This document shows positions 47,091 to 60,300 of a stretch of 64,000 bases of DNA, one piece after another. The notes beneath the pieces were generated by a model. That model made no database searches. It had not been told where the DNA came from and saw nothing but the letters and a program-made list of their open reading frames with translations. The number at the start of each line of letters is the position of its first letter. The first letter of the stretch is position 1. The position numbers were made by a program, and so were the translations under genes. The stretch is taken from the NCBI RefSeq assembly GCF_000002075.1, contig NW_004797422.1, positions 1,214,182-1,278,181 of the forward strand, given 5' to 3'. This DNA comes from Aplysia californica. Lineage: Eukaryota; Mollusca; Gastropoda; Aplysiida; Aplysiidae.

Positions 47091-47364
47091 TGTCTTGCTG
47101 CTTCCTCTTTGTACTTACATTTTAAGCTTGTATAATTATTATGACAGAAAGAAATTTTATGTGAAATAAAAATAACTTTCAAAGAGCTTTTTGTTTATTT
47201 CTACTTTTTCTAACTTTTTGGCTAACAAGCAATGCATCATGATGTAATAATTATAATTGCTTTTATATAGCACATATATCAACGCTCTACAGCATGCTCT
47301 ATGCACTTCGCAACTATTATTACCCCAGTAGCCTCTAGAACTAGAACACTCAGAAACTCCCTGC

Positions 47365-47505
47365 GGGGCTTTCGTGGTCTAGAGGTTATGATGTTATGCG
47401 TCTCATTCAATAGGTCCTGGGTTCAAAAGCGGAAAAATTTTCCCCTTTCACCTTCTTTCCTACTCTATAACCATGTTCTGTCGTCTGCTTTCGTTTCCAT
47501 TTTCC
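47365..47505 (+). mobile_element. SINE family A, cut by the assembly gap
   Basis: The head TTTCGTGGTCTAGAGGTTAT, the degraded box B GGGTTCAAAAGC and TCTGTCGTCTGCTTTCG match 12004-12150. The copy runs straight into the N run. Confidence 0.7.
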
Positions 47506-47824
47506 NNNNNNNNNNNNNNNNNNNNNNNNNNNNNNNNNNNNNNNNNNNNNNNNNNNNNNNNNNNNNNNNNNNNNNNNNNNNNNNNNNNNNNNNNNNNNNN
47601 NNNNNNNNNNNNNNNNNNNNNNNNNNNNNNNNNNNNNNNNNNNNNNNNNNNNNNNNNNNNNNNNNNNNNNNNNNNNNNNNNNNNNNNNNNNNNNNNNNNN
47701 NNNNNNNNNNNNNNNNNNNNNNNNNNNNNNNNNNNNNNNNNNNNNNNNNNNNNNNNNNNNNNNNNNNNNNNNNNNNNNNNNNNNNNNNNNNNNNNNNNNN
47801 NNNNNNNNNNNNNNNNNNNNNNNN
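47506..47824. other. Assembly gap of 319 N
   Basis: There are unknown bases between the family-A SINE and downstream sequence. Any reading frame running through it is meaningless. Confidence 1.
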
Positions 47825-48579
47825 CCCCACGAAAAAAAACAACCTTTCTCAGCTTCTAGAGAGGCATACAGTGCAAGCTGTGGATTACTTGCACTCAAAC
47901 ACTTACAAACTGACAGCTGATGTCAAAAAGTTTGCTCCAACATGCCTTGATCATATCTTTCAGACTATCATAACCTAGTCTTGGATGTACAGTACTGCAG
48001 ATCCAATAAGGAGTAGTGAACATTTAGCATCATACTGTTGTTCGTTTGATTGAATTAGAGCAAAGATTGTTTTGTTAGATAAATGGAATAAAACTTATTC
48101 TTCACCTCCAGAGACCACACCTATAAACGATATTTTATTTGAGTGGATGGGGGCTGGATAGTAAATTTTTTCCCCCAGTCTTTGGATACTAACAGTACAA
48201 TTTAGATCATTCAGGAGGCGCGCTTTTTTCCTACTTATCAGGGTCAACCTGGGTTGAGGGGGATTGAACATCCCAGCAGAAAGACTGAGATACTCAAGGA
48301 AAATTCTCCCTATAGTCGGACCCTGCGCATAAAACTTAACAAGCACGGAAAGAGGGTAAAAAGGCAAGTAATATGTTCATGTTTATAGGTTATGACAAAA
48401 GCAAACCGCATTAAGTTACATGACATTCACTTCGGGCAAAACAATACATTGAAACACTTGTGTTCATAATAATTGCAAACAGAGCTAAATTTCATAATGC
48501 TGATCATCTACTTTCTGAGCAAAAGAAAATTTCATAACTAAGTGATATATATTTGCTTTTTTTTGTTTGTTTAAGTAGG

Positions 48580-48745
48580 CATTTTACGGCATTTGCAACA
48601 CAATTAGGTCACACAATATAATAAGTGCTGAAGATTAAAGGTGTTACAAGAGAGTAGCAAACACTAAAAAGAAGGTGGAGAGATAAGGAAAATAGTTATT
48701 TGATACGAGAAAAGGAGCAAACCACACCAGAGCACCCACCAGCAA
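48580..48745 (-). mobile_element. SINE family B copy, inverted
   Basis: It reads as the reverse complement of the copy at 5970: TTTTACGGCATTTGCAACAC, then GGTGTTACAAGAGAGTA and CACACCAGAGCACCCACC. Confidence 0.75.
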
Positions 48746-48851
48746 CCCACTTATAAAGGGAAAGGTGTACTTTTAAAAAAAATTGTTACCGTGTATAACT
48801 GGACACATTTTAAGAGTTTACTGACTCTACGTGTTTTTGGGGGTTTTTGTA

Positions 48852-49017
48852 GACGTTTTACGGCGCTCGCAACTGCATAAGGTAAAATGAGCACCAGAAG
48901 ATTAGAGGTATCACAAGAGAGTAACAAACACAAAAAAGAAGGAGGGGAGATAAGGACGACAGATGTTTGATAGGAAAGAAGAAGGAAACCACACCAGAGC
49001 ACCCGTCAACCACCCAC
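48852..49017 (-). mobile_element. SINE family B copy, inverted
   Basis: TTTTACGGCGCTCGCAACTG, GAAGATTAGAGGTATCAC and CACCAGAGCACCCGTCAACC match family B. It lies in the same orientation about 100 bp from the previous copy, with the other tail variant. Confidence 0.75.
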
Positions 49018-49744
49018 TCTCTATGTTTGAGTAAAGAGAAGCACCGCAAGCCTAATATATAAAAGTCATTAAGTTCAGGGAGAAGGTTAGATAGACAGCC
49101 AGACACTAAAGTATAAAGAGAAAAGAACAACCTAGCAGTGGTACCCCCCCCCCCCAACCACATACTTGATGAAGATAAAAAGCAAAGACGTACAAATATT
49201 GTGTAATTAAGGAGAACATCTTATCACAATATCAGAACCATGAACAGAAAGTACAGTCGACGACGGATGAGTTGGGGGAGCAAAAAAAAAAGATCAACTC
49301 ATCCAAAGTGCAATTTAACCGTTGCAGATCTGTAATGAAAAAGAGATGCTGGGACCAGAGAAAAAGATCAACCTAACCGAAGATCAAATCAAGCGAGCTC
49401 AACACAAGCGAAGTCGACTATATAGCACTCAGCTGTGGATGTGCAGATTTTTAGTAACACTCAGCTCAGACTACCTAGTATAAGAGAAACGAACTCAGGT
49501 ACCCTGCGTGCGACAATGAAGCACTTAACTACTACACCGCACAGCAGATCATGGGGGATTCAAACTCACGTCTTTTGCATGCGCGATGAAGAGTTCATAT
49601 ATTGCAATAAAACATTATAAAGAAATTGGAGCAGACTGCTTTTGCTCACAAACTTATTTGTTTTAGATAATATCATTTCTTCTTCTTCTCGATCGCATCA
49701 CATTCGAAGTCTGGTATCTGTCATAAATTGGGCCGTCCTGCTCA

Positions 49745-52200
49745 GTTCATCTGTCGGACCATATAGCTTCCCTTGTAGTGTCAGTGGGGTTGGCCACGTT
49801 TCCTGTTTCAGCTAGGGCCCTGTGTGTCTTGCAGTGCTGAAGGATGTGTTCAACAGTTTGGTCCACCTCTCCACACTGGCATTTTGGTAATAGTACTAGT
49901 TTAAAACATCTGTACATATTATGTTGTCTCAGTCTTGTGTGTTGTGTCCTTAGTAGGAAGATAATCACTTGTTCTTGGCGGGACAGCTCATGGTAGCTGT
50001 CTGGTGTCTGTGGTGCTTTAAATAGTGTACATGTATTTATAATAGTTTTTATTTCTGTGTAGTTGACGCTGTTGTCTGGTTGCTCTTTCTGTGCTCCTAG
50101 TTTGGCCATCCTGTTTGCCAGCTCATTTCCTAAGACACAACAGTGTGATGGAATCCACTGCAGCATGGTCCCCTGACATGGGATGTCCTCAATTACTTTT
50201 CGTAGCCTTGGTAGTTTGCCGGCAGTGATTGCCTGCAGTACTGACATGGCATCAGTTAGGAATACAATACTTCTTGGCTTTGGGGGTCTACCACATTCTT
50301 GAGGATGTTTGCTGCATGTATTAGAGCCTCCGCCTCTGCCCTGTAGTTTGTACAATGTCGCCCTGTTGGGACTGCCTCTGCTTGTCGTCGTCTATTTGGG
50401 AATTGTACGTACACTTCGGCTCCTCCTCTTTTCACAGCATCAGTGGCAGATCCGTCTGTATAGATCCTTATCCATGCTTCTCGGAGATATCTTTCTTCAA
50501 GCATGGACAGGGTGAGGGGTGTCTTGCTCAGGTCGCTGAATATAGGAATTAATGGACGTGTGTATAATTATGTTTGTGCTTTTCTTTTCCCATGATGGTG
50601 CCTCTGGGGTATGGTTCAGCATGTTCACTGTGGCTGGTACTGGTAGATGGTCCTGTAGGATCTTTGGATTTTTCTGCTTTTTTTTTATGAAGTTGGATCT
50701 TTTAAGTTTTGTGGTATTTGATCTGGCTGTTTTTGTGTGCAGTATATGATTATGATCTTCCATAGTTGGTTTTGAGATAGTGGGCTTTACACCTCTGTAG
50801 CTTGTTGCTGTTTTCTATCCCTGGGTGTGATTCGGCTTCTTCTCTGGCCTTGATGAGTTCGTTTTGTGTTTTCTGGAGTTCTGGCGTCCAGTATGGGGGT
50901 GTAATTTTTCCTTACCCCTCTAGGTATGGTTTCTTTTGCTGACATAAGGATGTTTTCATTGGACTCTGTGATGGCATTGATTATGTTTTTGTCGAGGACT
51001 GCGATGTTCTTTGTCAGCTCATTAGTTCTTAAGCTGAAAAATCTCCAGTCTGCCTTTTTGTAGTTCCACCTCGGCCTTTTCGGGCTGTCCTCTGGCAGGC
51101 TCTATACTATGGTAAGAAGAACAGGGCGAGGGTCACTTCCTCCAAGCTGGGTTTCCACTTTTCTACTTAGACGTCTGCGCAATTTTTCTGTGCAGAGTGC
51201 TATGTCTGGAGTCGTAGTTGAATGCCAAGCTCGAGAATAAAAAGTGGGTTGGCCACAAGCAGAAGATGGTGTTCATCTTGCCAAGCCTCGATTTCTTCTC
51301 CTCTCCTGTCTAGTCTGTTATAACCCCAACTCTGGGACTGGCTGTTGAAATCTCCAGCGATGAGAAAGTCTGTGTCTGGGACTTCAATTTCAATGGTTTC
51401 TAGCACAAGGTTTTTATCGTTTGGACAATAATATTTCACTAGATCCCATAGAGTTACCCCCTTTTAAACCTATAGTGTACATCTATGCTAGATCCAAAGT
51501 GCCTCTGCTGGTGGTGATCCTGTTGTGGATATATTCAGCTTCTCCTGTATATTTCTTGATTTCAATGGTATTTAGGTGTTATTTCTTACCAGGGTCAATA
51601 TACTCTTCCTTTTTTTCTACCTTGGCGATCGTTTCTAAAGCACTGGTATCCTGGAGTGGCGTCGGTGGCCTAGTGGTTAGGCTCTCGGACTCGCAACCGT
51701 AAGGTCGTGGGTTCGAATCCCGTCAAGGGCCCGACGTTGTGTCCTTGGGAAAAGCACTTTACACGAATTTTCCTCACTTCACCCAGGTGGGAATGGGTAC
51801 CCGGCTATAGACAGCAAAAAATCTTGTCAGTTTGTTAGTGTTTGAGCGCTTAATCGGCTGCTCGCACTGTATGCTTCCCGGGAAGCTGAGAATGTTTCAG
51901 AGTGTTCTATGGTCTGCTGGGGTAATAATATAGTGTAAAGCGCATAGAGCCTGCTGTTGAGCGGGGATATGCGCTATACAAATGCTATCTATTATTATTA
52001 TTATTATTTATCCTCTTACCTTATAGCTTGTCTTCTCCTGCAGGTGTATTTCCTGTATACAGCTGATGTGTATTTCATTATCTTTTAGAACGTTTTCAAG
52101 CTCTGTTTTCTTGTTTGAGATTTGTTCGGAAAACCCAATGGATGATAAATATTACGGTTTTTCCTCACTTGTTTTGTGTTTGTGTTACCAGTCACTTTTC
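49745..52200 (-). mobile_element. RNase H-bearing LINE on the minus strand, RT deleted
   Basis: From its 5' side, the endonuclease begins at about 52160 (SNKKTELENVLKDNEIHISC), is split by a SINE, and continues through DTDFLIAGDFNSQSQSWGYN at about 51370. After a linker, most of the reverse transcriptase is missing. RNase H follows at about 50500 (RIYTDGSATDAVKRGG, NYRAEAEALIHA, VFLTDAMSVLQA, WIPSHCCVLGNELANRMAKL), then LSRQEQVIIFLLRTQHTRLR and the knuckle CQCGEVDQTVEHILQHC, with a stop at 49747. Frame breaks lie in the linker and RNase H region. It has an endonuclease and an internal RT deletion, unlike the LINE at 40905. Confidence 0.85.
51653..52008 (+). mobile_element. tRNA-derived SINE with core and ATT tail
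   Basis: It has box A (TGGCCTAGTGGTTAGGC), box B (GGTTCGAATCC), the core block GTGTCCTTGGGAAAAGCACT, then GGGATATGCGCTATACAAAT and (ATT)n. TATCCT occurs on both sides (51647-51652 and 52009-52014) as the target duplication. It interrupts the LINE endonuclease. The GCGCTATACAAAT(ATT)n end resembles the L2/CR1 tail at 40560-40658, suggesting mobilisation by that LINE type. Confidence 0.85.
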
Positions 52201-52265
52201 TAAGATAAGATAATACTTCATTATCCCAGAGGGAATTTTATTGGTTGTACAGAACCGTAGTAAGA

Positions 52266-52430
52266 GTTTTACGGCATTTGCAACACAATACGGTCTTATA
52301 ATTGCCGTAGATTAGAGTTAGAGGTGTTATAAGCGAGTAACAAACACAGAATAGGGGAGAAAAGGACGATTGATATTTGAGAGGAAAGAAGGAGCAAATC
52401 ACATCAGAGCACCCGCAAGCCACCCGCGCT
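52266..52430 (-). mobile_element. SINE family B copy, inverted
   Basis: TTTTACGGCATTTGCAACAC, GAGGTGTTATAAGCGAGTA and CATCAGAGCACCCGCAAGCC match family B. The sequence after it (CTCACAAACTGAGCTA, reverse complement TAGCTCAGTTTGTGAG) resembles a tRNA box A and may be the SINE head. Confidence 0.7.
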
Positions 52431-53020
52431 CACAAACTGAGCTATGTCTGTCTTTACTCGCCAGTTATGGATACCCATTCATGCTGTGTCTCTTTATTTC
52501 CATTTTGAGGATGCCTTACTGACCATCTACTTTGCGTCAGACAAACTAATGTGACTATGGACTGGCCTTAAAGACGAGAGTACTTTATGTTAAGCAATAA
52601 ACATAGCTACAGGCAAAGGCTTTGAAGGCTGCTTACTAATTACCCTTTTTTTACAACCACAATATAACTTTGACCAGGAGGCCTATTGCACATGACCTCA
52701 CTTGTCATCTATTCTTTCTCTTAGGCCTCAACTGAAACAATTTTTTTTGACAAGCTGCTACTAAACATCACGATGACAGAATCAGATATGTGGTTATCCA
52801 AGTTCGATTGTAAATGGAGAACTGGGGCTGGATTCGAACTCACAGATTTTTCACTCATAGACTATTTGTCCTCGGTTAGCAAGAAAACATACTCATAACA
52901 ATTGTCTTTCAACACCCAGAAAAAGCATGAAAACAGACAGACCAGGCAGATTGGGAAGAATCCAGACTAACCAGTCCAATGTATTTTTTAAATTTAAAAA
53001 AAAAAAAATTATAGTAGAGT

Positions 53021-53360
53021 GTTTTACGGTGCTCGCAACTGCATAAGGTCATATTATGAGCGCCAAGGGGTGGGTGTCAACAGAGAAATCTTTACAGGGA
53101 ATCAGACTTACTCTACTCACCTCTCTAGCTTCAACAGCACAAGGTCTGCTTCGACTATCAAGGTACCCCGAAATAGCAGGTCCCAAGAGTGTGACAAACA
53201 TACAAAAGAAGTAGAGGAAAATGACAATAGTAAGGATTAAGAAAGAAAAAGCAGCAGTTCCCAGTTGTAGATCAGGCACAGTTATGAGTGTGACATGAAT
53301 CAGCCCATTTACACTTATACTGTGCTTGAACGAGAAATGTCCCCCCTTTGGGAATCAGTC
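53021..53360 (-). mobile_element. SINE family C copy, inverted
   Basis: GTTTTACGGTGCTCGCAACT, GAGCGCCAAGGGGTGGGTGT, CTCTCTAGCTTCAACAGCAC and a CCCCCCTTTGGGAATC block match 13231-13520. Confidence 0.7.
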
Positions 53361-54882
53361 CAATTTGACAATGCAGTCACACACACATACTCATTATACT
53401 CAACTCATATACACACATGCATGTGCACATGAGCACACACATACGCACACAAGCAAGAATAAGATTACACTAAAAATTCAGACACATTTGACACAACTTC
53501 TATGCATGAGTATGGTTTTTATTTATAGTAGGGCAACAAATCAACAAGATGTTCATGATATAGATGGTGATGACAAAGTGTTTAGAAGAAACAACAAATG
53601 GGGTCTAGTTAAGTAATTCTTCTCCATTCTTTTGAAAGCTGAAGTTTAATAAAAGTGGAGATTTATCATTTTGTAGAAGATTCAGAGGTATAAAATAACC
53701 ATCAAGATGAAACCTGTACATGCATCACCAGGAGGTATGTCATACTTGGCATAACAACACATTAAGTTCAAGATGAATATGTCAAATGGTTTATTCCTCC
53801 CAAAGAATGATCAGAGGAAAGCTCTTTTGGTCAAGTAAAAGAAACTGTTTTCAGCATGTTCTATAAAAACATCTACTACACAGAGGAAGACAGAGAAAGA
53901 CAGAAATGGCAATAGACACTGAAGTAAAGAAAAAAAGCTTTCAGAACCAAATTAGCATGGAGCTAATAGAAAAAACCCAAACAGAGCAAAACAGTTCAGC
54001 ATTCATTTTGACATGCTGTGATAGAGCCCCCCCCCCTCCCTCCCCAATCCTACACAATAGAGCATAGACATTACATATGCAACTTTTAGGACCCATAATC
54101 ACACAAAAAATGAACAAACCTATTTCCGGTAACACTATTTTGAAAAATTCAAAGGCTACCGGAAAAGTGCTTAAATGAATGCTTTTCTCCCAAACCACCC
54201 CACCTAAAAAGCAAATCCTGTTGTATAATACTGCTCTTAGGGATGTTTTCCATCTTGCTCTCCCTGTCACCCTTTTATTTTGGCTGTTTTGACCGTTGAT
54301 AAAAATGTAAGATCCTTTTTCATTCTTGAAGTGCCATTGGCATAAATGATGATTTTGGTGCAATAACGTATAACAGAATGGAAATGAACGTTGGGGACGT
54401 TTGAAAACGCTGTCATGATGAAGAGATCTAGAATACTTTGCTTTGTCTAAATAATATTACAACAAAGTATAATACTAAATGAAGAGAAGAAAAAAAATGT
54501 ATCATTTTTTACCACCCGAGAACTTGGAGATAAAGGAAAATACTAATGATTTTCACCTTACCACACACCTTTGATATATCTAACATTTTTAAAACTATAT
54601 GGGATGATGAGACTTTTAATAAACTGTGCACCAGGGGAACCACAAAATAATGTATAAGGTGGTACTTCTTTGTAGACATCAAAATTGTTCCCAAGGCAGA
54701 GGGGAATGTTGTTTAGAATTTAGAGCCACTTTCTTAGAAGAATCAAGCACATAGAAAGCACACGTACCAAAGTAGTTTCCAAAGTATTCAATTCAAAGCA
54801 GTCTATTGGCATTTGTCAAAAAAGCACCTCCCCTGGTACAGGCCAACTCCTCAAAAGAAATAAGCAGACAAACTTGCTCTAA

Positions 54883-55042
54883 CAGTTGCCTGCCCAAGAC
54901 AATCACCAGTACAAACGATCACTTCCCACTTCCCCCCTTGGATTTTAAAAATATCAAAATGAGTCCAAGACATCCAACCACCTGTCTCAGACAACCACTT
55001 TCCCCCTCCACAATGGGTGGCCATTTTGGATAATTTTGATTG
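54883..55042. mobile_element. Family-E MITE copy, diverged
   Basis: CAGTTGCCTGCCCAAGAC, CGATCACTTCCCACTTCCC, CAACCACCTGTCTCAGAC and a right end TTTTGATTG with TA follow the order of 3295-3514. Confidence 0.65.
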
Positions 55043-55670
55043 TATATAAAAAAACAATTTGTAATGATTAACCTCGTAGAAAAAAAGCAAATATGAAGAC
55101 AATTTTTGAAGAACCAATTGAATTTAGCCCAAGATGCTCTGAAAATGAAAGAGTGATTAACACTGCCTTAATCTCTTGTGCATTATGGACACGAAAGTCA
55201 TTACCAGATATTAGTTTTTAATATGTTATAATTACCGGTACAGGTGATATGATATACATAGTATACAGCTGTCACTTTCAGAAATATGTGGCAAGTTTCC
55301 ACCAGCTCATCACTGATTTTTTTCAAATGTAAGCATTTGTATACATTAACTCACCACACCCTGATATATGTCTCCCCTCAGAAAAATAAAATAAAAATAA
55401 AAACAACCAAAAAAACATATAAATGCCTGTTGCGCATCAGTATTTGCATTAGTATATCAATTTATAAAGGTCAGTTTATGAAGAGCACCAAGTATGGGGT
55501 GAAAGGTTTTAAAAGTTCTCTAATTCAACAAATGATTTTTTCAAAAGATACTTTCAAACAATAGTTTATATAGAACTCTATGAATTAGATCCTTCTTTGC
55601 ACTTATAAATACTATAAATATCGCACATTGAGGTCACACCTTGGAACAAACTTCTTCAATTTTCATGAAC

Positions 55671-55727
55671 ACAAAAAAAAAAAAAAAAAAAAGAAAGAAA
55701 AAGAAAGAAAAAGAAAGAAAAAGAAAG
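55671..55727. repeat. Poly-A and GAAAAA repeat
   Basis: A poly-A run followed by tandem AAAGAAAGAA units. Confidence 0.85.
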
Positions 55728-56590
55728 GCAACTCTAGAGGAGTTGAGAATAAAACAACTGAATTCAATTTTAAAAAAGTCAGTTTCTCTTAGATAAATCA
55801 GGCCTCAACAGTACACATCTGTCTGTGTTGTTGTCATTATCTTTTAAAAATAGTTCTAACAAGACAATGTAAATGATTTTTTAAGAAATATTTTCAAAGG
55901 ATCACAAAGAGGCATTTGAAAAAGAAGAACATTCAAATTGAAGCTCTAAAATAATACAAAGAACGAAGTTTAAGTCTAAGGCAAGGGTTGCATTCTGAGT
56001 CAACAATTTGAGCAGCCAGGTATCTGCACTAAAAACACTACAGAGCCTCTAGCAAACAAGGAAAAAAAAGATAGTACACGTAACACTCTCACAGTTTTAA
56101 AAACAATAATACGACAATATCTCACTCAAACCACTGTATTCCACAGCAAATTTTAGCATTAACAATATTCACAAACCAAGACTATGAAGCAGTTTTCAAT
56201 AGAAATTCTTATGCCTCATAAAACACCCTCTCCCCAACATGCACATTTGTGCATATCAATTAAACCACGGTAGGAATTCACATAGCATGCACTTACTAGG
56301 AAACAACCCAACGTGCTGGCACATCCATTTTAAGTTATTTCACAAATGATATGGGCCCCTGGCAGGAGATTTGTATAAACAAGACACATAATTCTGGTCA
56401 GAAAAGGCTTCAAATTCAAGGGACATAAAATGCCTATTGTCTGCTTCTGAAAAATTTTGCAATCGCAACCATCCCTTCAACATGACTAAAACTTGGCACA
56501 ACACAGCCAAACAAGATCCTTGAACAACTTGCACATTCCAAATTGTGCACAACAAGTTAAAGTAGATCTAATGTGATTTAAAATCATCTA

Positions 56591-57362
56591 TAGTCGAACC
56601 AGTGTAAGACGCAATCGCAAGGGAGCCCGAACAAAATTCCGTCTTAGACAGGGGAATTTAGATGGGGGGTTCAAAGGCCCAGCCGCTGGGATCAAGAATC
56701 GTTTGTCCGGTTAATCTATCTTACCCAATACCACCAGTGCTTGCATTTCATAGGACCACTGTTTGAGAAACGTTTGAACATCTTTGCTTTCACCCTTAGC
56801 CCCACCCATCGGTGTAACAAGCACAGTCAACCAATGCCACCCCTTACTGCCATCATGTAACAACGATTCAAGGAACTTTTTTCTCGGTTTGCTGTGCGAT
56901 CAGGGCGTCAGGCATTGGTCGAACTAATTTCACACCTCTGGCTACCAATGAAAGTTTCAGTGCTGGAGCGCCACTCGAACACTTTCACTGGCACTCGTGA
57001 GATTTCACACCCACACCACCCTGACCATCTGCATTGCTCAGGGCTCACATAGATGGAGTAACATCTTTCCTCAAATTGCTCCCCTACTCCCCTTCCAGGC
57101 CCGGCAGCATGGCGTTAAGTTTAGAGCCGGTGGAACCAAATTTGCGAGTTTCGTTTCAAATCGGGGCTGAGCAGGCAAAGCATTTTCCATCTAGACAGAT
57201 AAAACCCTCGGAAGGTAGTGGATTTTTCTTTCAGTTTCCGCGTTGGACAGGTTTCAGTTTTATACAGGTAATTTAAGAGGAATATATCAAGGGGGGAGAG
57301 GGGAGACTCCGTAAAGAAAGGTTTCCGTTTTACACAGGTTTCTGTTAAGGCAGGGTCGACTG
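56591..57362. mobile_element. pogo-like element with AGTCGA ends
   Basis: The left end TAGTCGAACCAGTGTAAGAC (first C lost) is mirrored by GGGTCGACTG then TA at the right. GTCTTAGACAGG and TTTTACACAGGTTTC repeats lie inside the ends. At 772 bp it has no transposase. Confidence 0.6.
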
Positions 57363-60300
57363 TAACTGATACTCACGGCTAGATCAGTTGACAATGTCAC
57401 TTTGGTGAATATAACAATAGTAAAATACCAAATTCATGAGGTTATAGTAAACTTTCACAGAAAGCTGACGATGAATAAAAGGAAATTATACAACTTTCTA
57501 GCTGTTGTTATTGATCCAGATACAACTTTCTAGCAGTGTGCATCTTTTTGTCTTTGTCGTCATCCTATTTCAAAGTCAGGGTGCCTGTATGTCGGTCAAA
57601 ATGTACAGGAAAATATATACACTACAAACTTTTCATCAAATTACAAAAAATTATCTGAATGTCTTAGCTAGGAATTTGACAGCTTGTCAAAATGAAACAA
57701 AGTTGCTTTTCTTAAAAATATGACATATTGTACATTATTGATTTTTAGCACCAAGATAATATAATTTTGATCCTCTTTTAATTTGATATGAAATGCATAC
57801 ACAGAAAGATAAATTTGAAATGGTATATTGGCCTTTTCTGACTTAGCTGTCTTCAAATTATCTTCATCCCAGTAAAATAACCTGTCTCTGTGTACAATTT
57901 TTACCTAAAAATTTGATCTGTCTCTTGTGTACCGTTTTCATGTACAAGTCTGGACAGCTTATTGATGCACATGTGCTCAACCGTACCTGGACTCAGGGAA
58001 ACAAAAGTGTTTGGTATTACCAAATGTCACAACCCTGCTTTGACTCCAGTGCATCAACCTCTACAAGTACAGCATTGTCATGGAATAGAGAAAACTGCAC
58101 AAAGACAAATGATCTAGTTTTACATACAAAAGACTTGACTTTTGTAGTAGTACATGTGTTTGTGTCTACACTGACTAGGGCAAAGGGGTGCATCAGAAAA
58201 CAATATTTGTACACCAAAATAATCATAAACACTACAAGACAATATATACTTATTTCCAATATCAGTAAAATCAATATCATTGTTACTACTGGTTCACTTT
58301 CCACATACAATCCACATAAATTATACAATTTTAACTCGAGTGGATTTCAGTCCATTATGATTAACAAAGACATATATGAGAAAAGACTTGCTATATGTAC
58401 ATACACAAAAGAATAGCCTATACTCGATCAAACACGATCGGTTTCACAACTATAATGAATGTACAATGTGAAATACAAAAATAACCAGATCTTTGTCCTT
58501 GACTTGGTGCTTTTCCTGTCCCAAGCAGCCATCAGCCCATTAGACACATATAGTAAAACACACTGTAAAAAATGAAAGCGCCTTCAAACAGTCTAATTTC
58601 ACACATTCACTCTGCTGATTGCTCATGAACCTTTGTCAGTTTGTTTTACATAGTTCATTGAATCTTGTGACAAAATGACAACTTCTTAAGACTATTGAAC
58701 ATATAACTGATAAAAAAGATTAAATTTCATCAGCAAAAGAACTACAGCTTTGTGTATAAAAAGGAATAACATTTCATTAGGCATATAAGAGGAAGGGAGT
58801 AGTAGAACAGGCAAAACTCTCGTTTAAACTATATACATAAATTATAGAGGTTTGTACATTTTTTTCTCACTGTCAGCCAATGTAAAAAAGATACACTGAT
58901 CACAGCTGTTGTGCTAAGTAGAAATACAGATGTTGAATCCACTTTTTGAGGACCAATAACAAAGAAGAGTGTTTGGTCATAAATAAAACCCCGCCCTCCT
59001 TTTATAAAACCTGGTCAATGATGAATTTGTCATGACTGACGTAACTCTCACCACATTTCACAGCTCAGTCACAAACACATTCAGAAGCAAACATTGAATT
59101 GTCAGGATCATTTATGAATAACATAAAACTGATCAAATTTCACCAAGTATTTGAGTCACAAACAGAACACCACGAATTGAACTGACAAAAAAAGGACCAA
59201 AGCTACAGGATTTTGTTCTCAGTGATACTTACGAACCCTGAATTCAGAACTAACTAAAAAATAAACCAAACAAAAAAAACCCCTCTTTAGGTAAGAATAC
59301 AATAAAACAGTAGTCAATACTATAGCAAAAAGAAAGCATCACATTCAGGTACAAAAACTTCCCAAACTATCAAAGAATCCATTCCCTTACTTAAATTAAT
59401 TATTTTCGATTTTTTCCAAGTCTCAGCACATGCTAAATGACTCTTATAAATAACAGTTCTTCTTATATTTCTCAAAACATTTTTGGCATGTGTGGTGTCT
59501 TTTAGTTGTTGTTTTTTTGTCTGCTCCAGTTAGAGACTCTCCTGCAATCACAGACAGTATATTGAGTTCATTAAGAACTAGAGTTTTGCCTTTTACCTGC
59601 TTGTCACTCCATCTCCCACTTTAAGTTTAATTCAAGTTAGTGACATATTACTACTGTCTGTACCCTGTACTGTTATTTTGCCAAATGTCTTTAACATAAT
59701 CATAAATAGAGTATACTTTATACGCTCATTAAAAAAACCCAAAACACTTGTACGTAGATTGAAATATGACAACTGCAAAAACCGTAATGCTTTGTTGTGT
59801 GCTGCAAAGTAGAGCAGTTTTTCTCAGTGAAAACAATTGTATGTATTTACTCAATGTTGGTGAGCCAAATTTCAAAATCAAAAGACGTAAGTAGGCTTGT
59901 AGGCGGTTGAGTCACAAATCTAGGCTGTTTGTAAGTTAGTGAAAGCACAATATGCACAAACAGGGAGAACCTGTTCCAGAAAATTTGGTGGATTCAAGTA
60001 TCCACAATCAAGGGCAAGGAAAATTAGCTGAATTTAGAATAAATAGTGGAGAGCAGTATGATGGTGAGCTGACACAACTACGCTGATAAATAAAACTATG
60101 TTTGGAAGAATCAGAAATGAGAATGAGCGACAGAAAAACAGGTGAAATTGCCCCAAATATCCAAAGATGTAGAACGTATTTTGCGCATATTGTAGAGAAA
60201 CATATTAACAAAGCAAAAATATGTTATTTAAAATACATTTGTAGTAAGAAACTATTACATCAGAAGAAGGAATATATTGAAATTTTGTAAAGGAGGCATT

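Noticed and set aside
47301-47978. Long open frames across the assembly gap on both strands
   Set aside because: They are open only because the 319 N have no stops. The flanks are SINE and unassigned sequence.
52800-52870. Inverted box B-like GGATTCGAACTC (also near 49560)
   Set aside because: It may be another degraded SINE head, but no box A or body could be aligned.
57913-58416. A 167-codon open frame on the + strand
   Set aside because: AT-rich, no domain, low-complexity composition, and an overlapping 103-codon frame on the other strand. It looks like chance openness in biased sequence.
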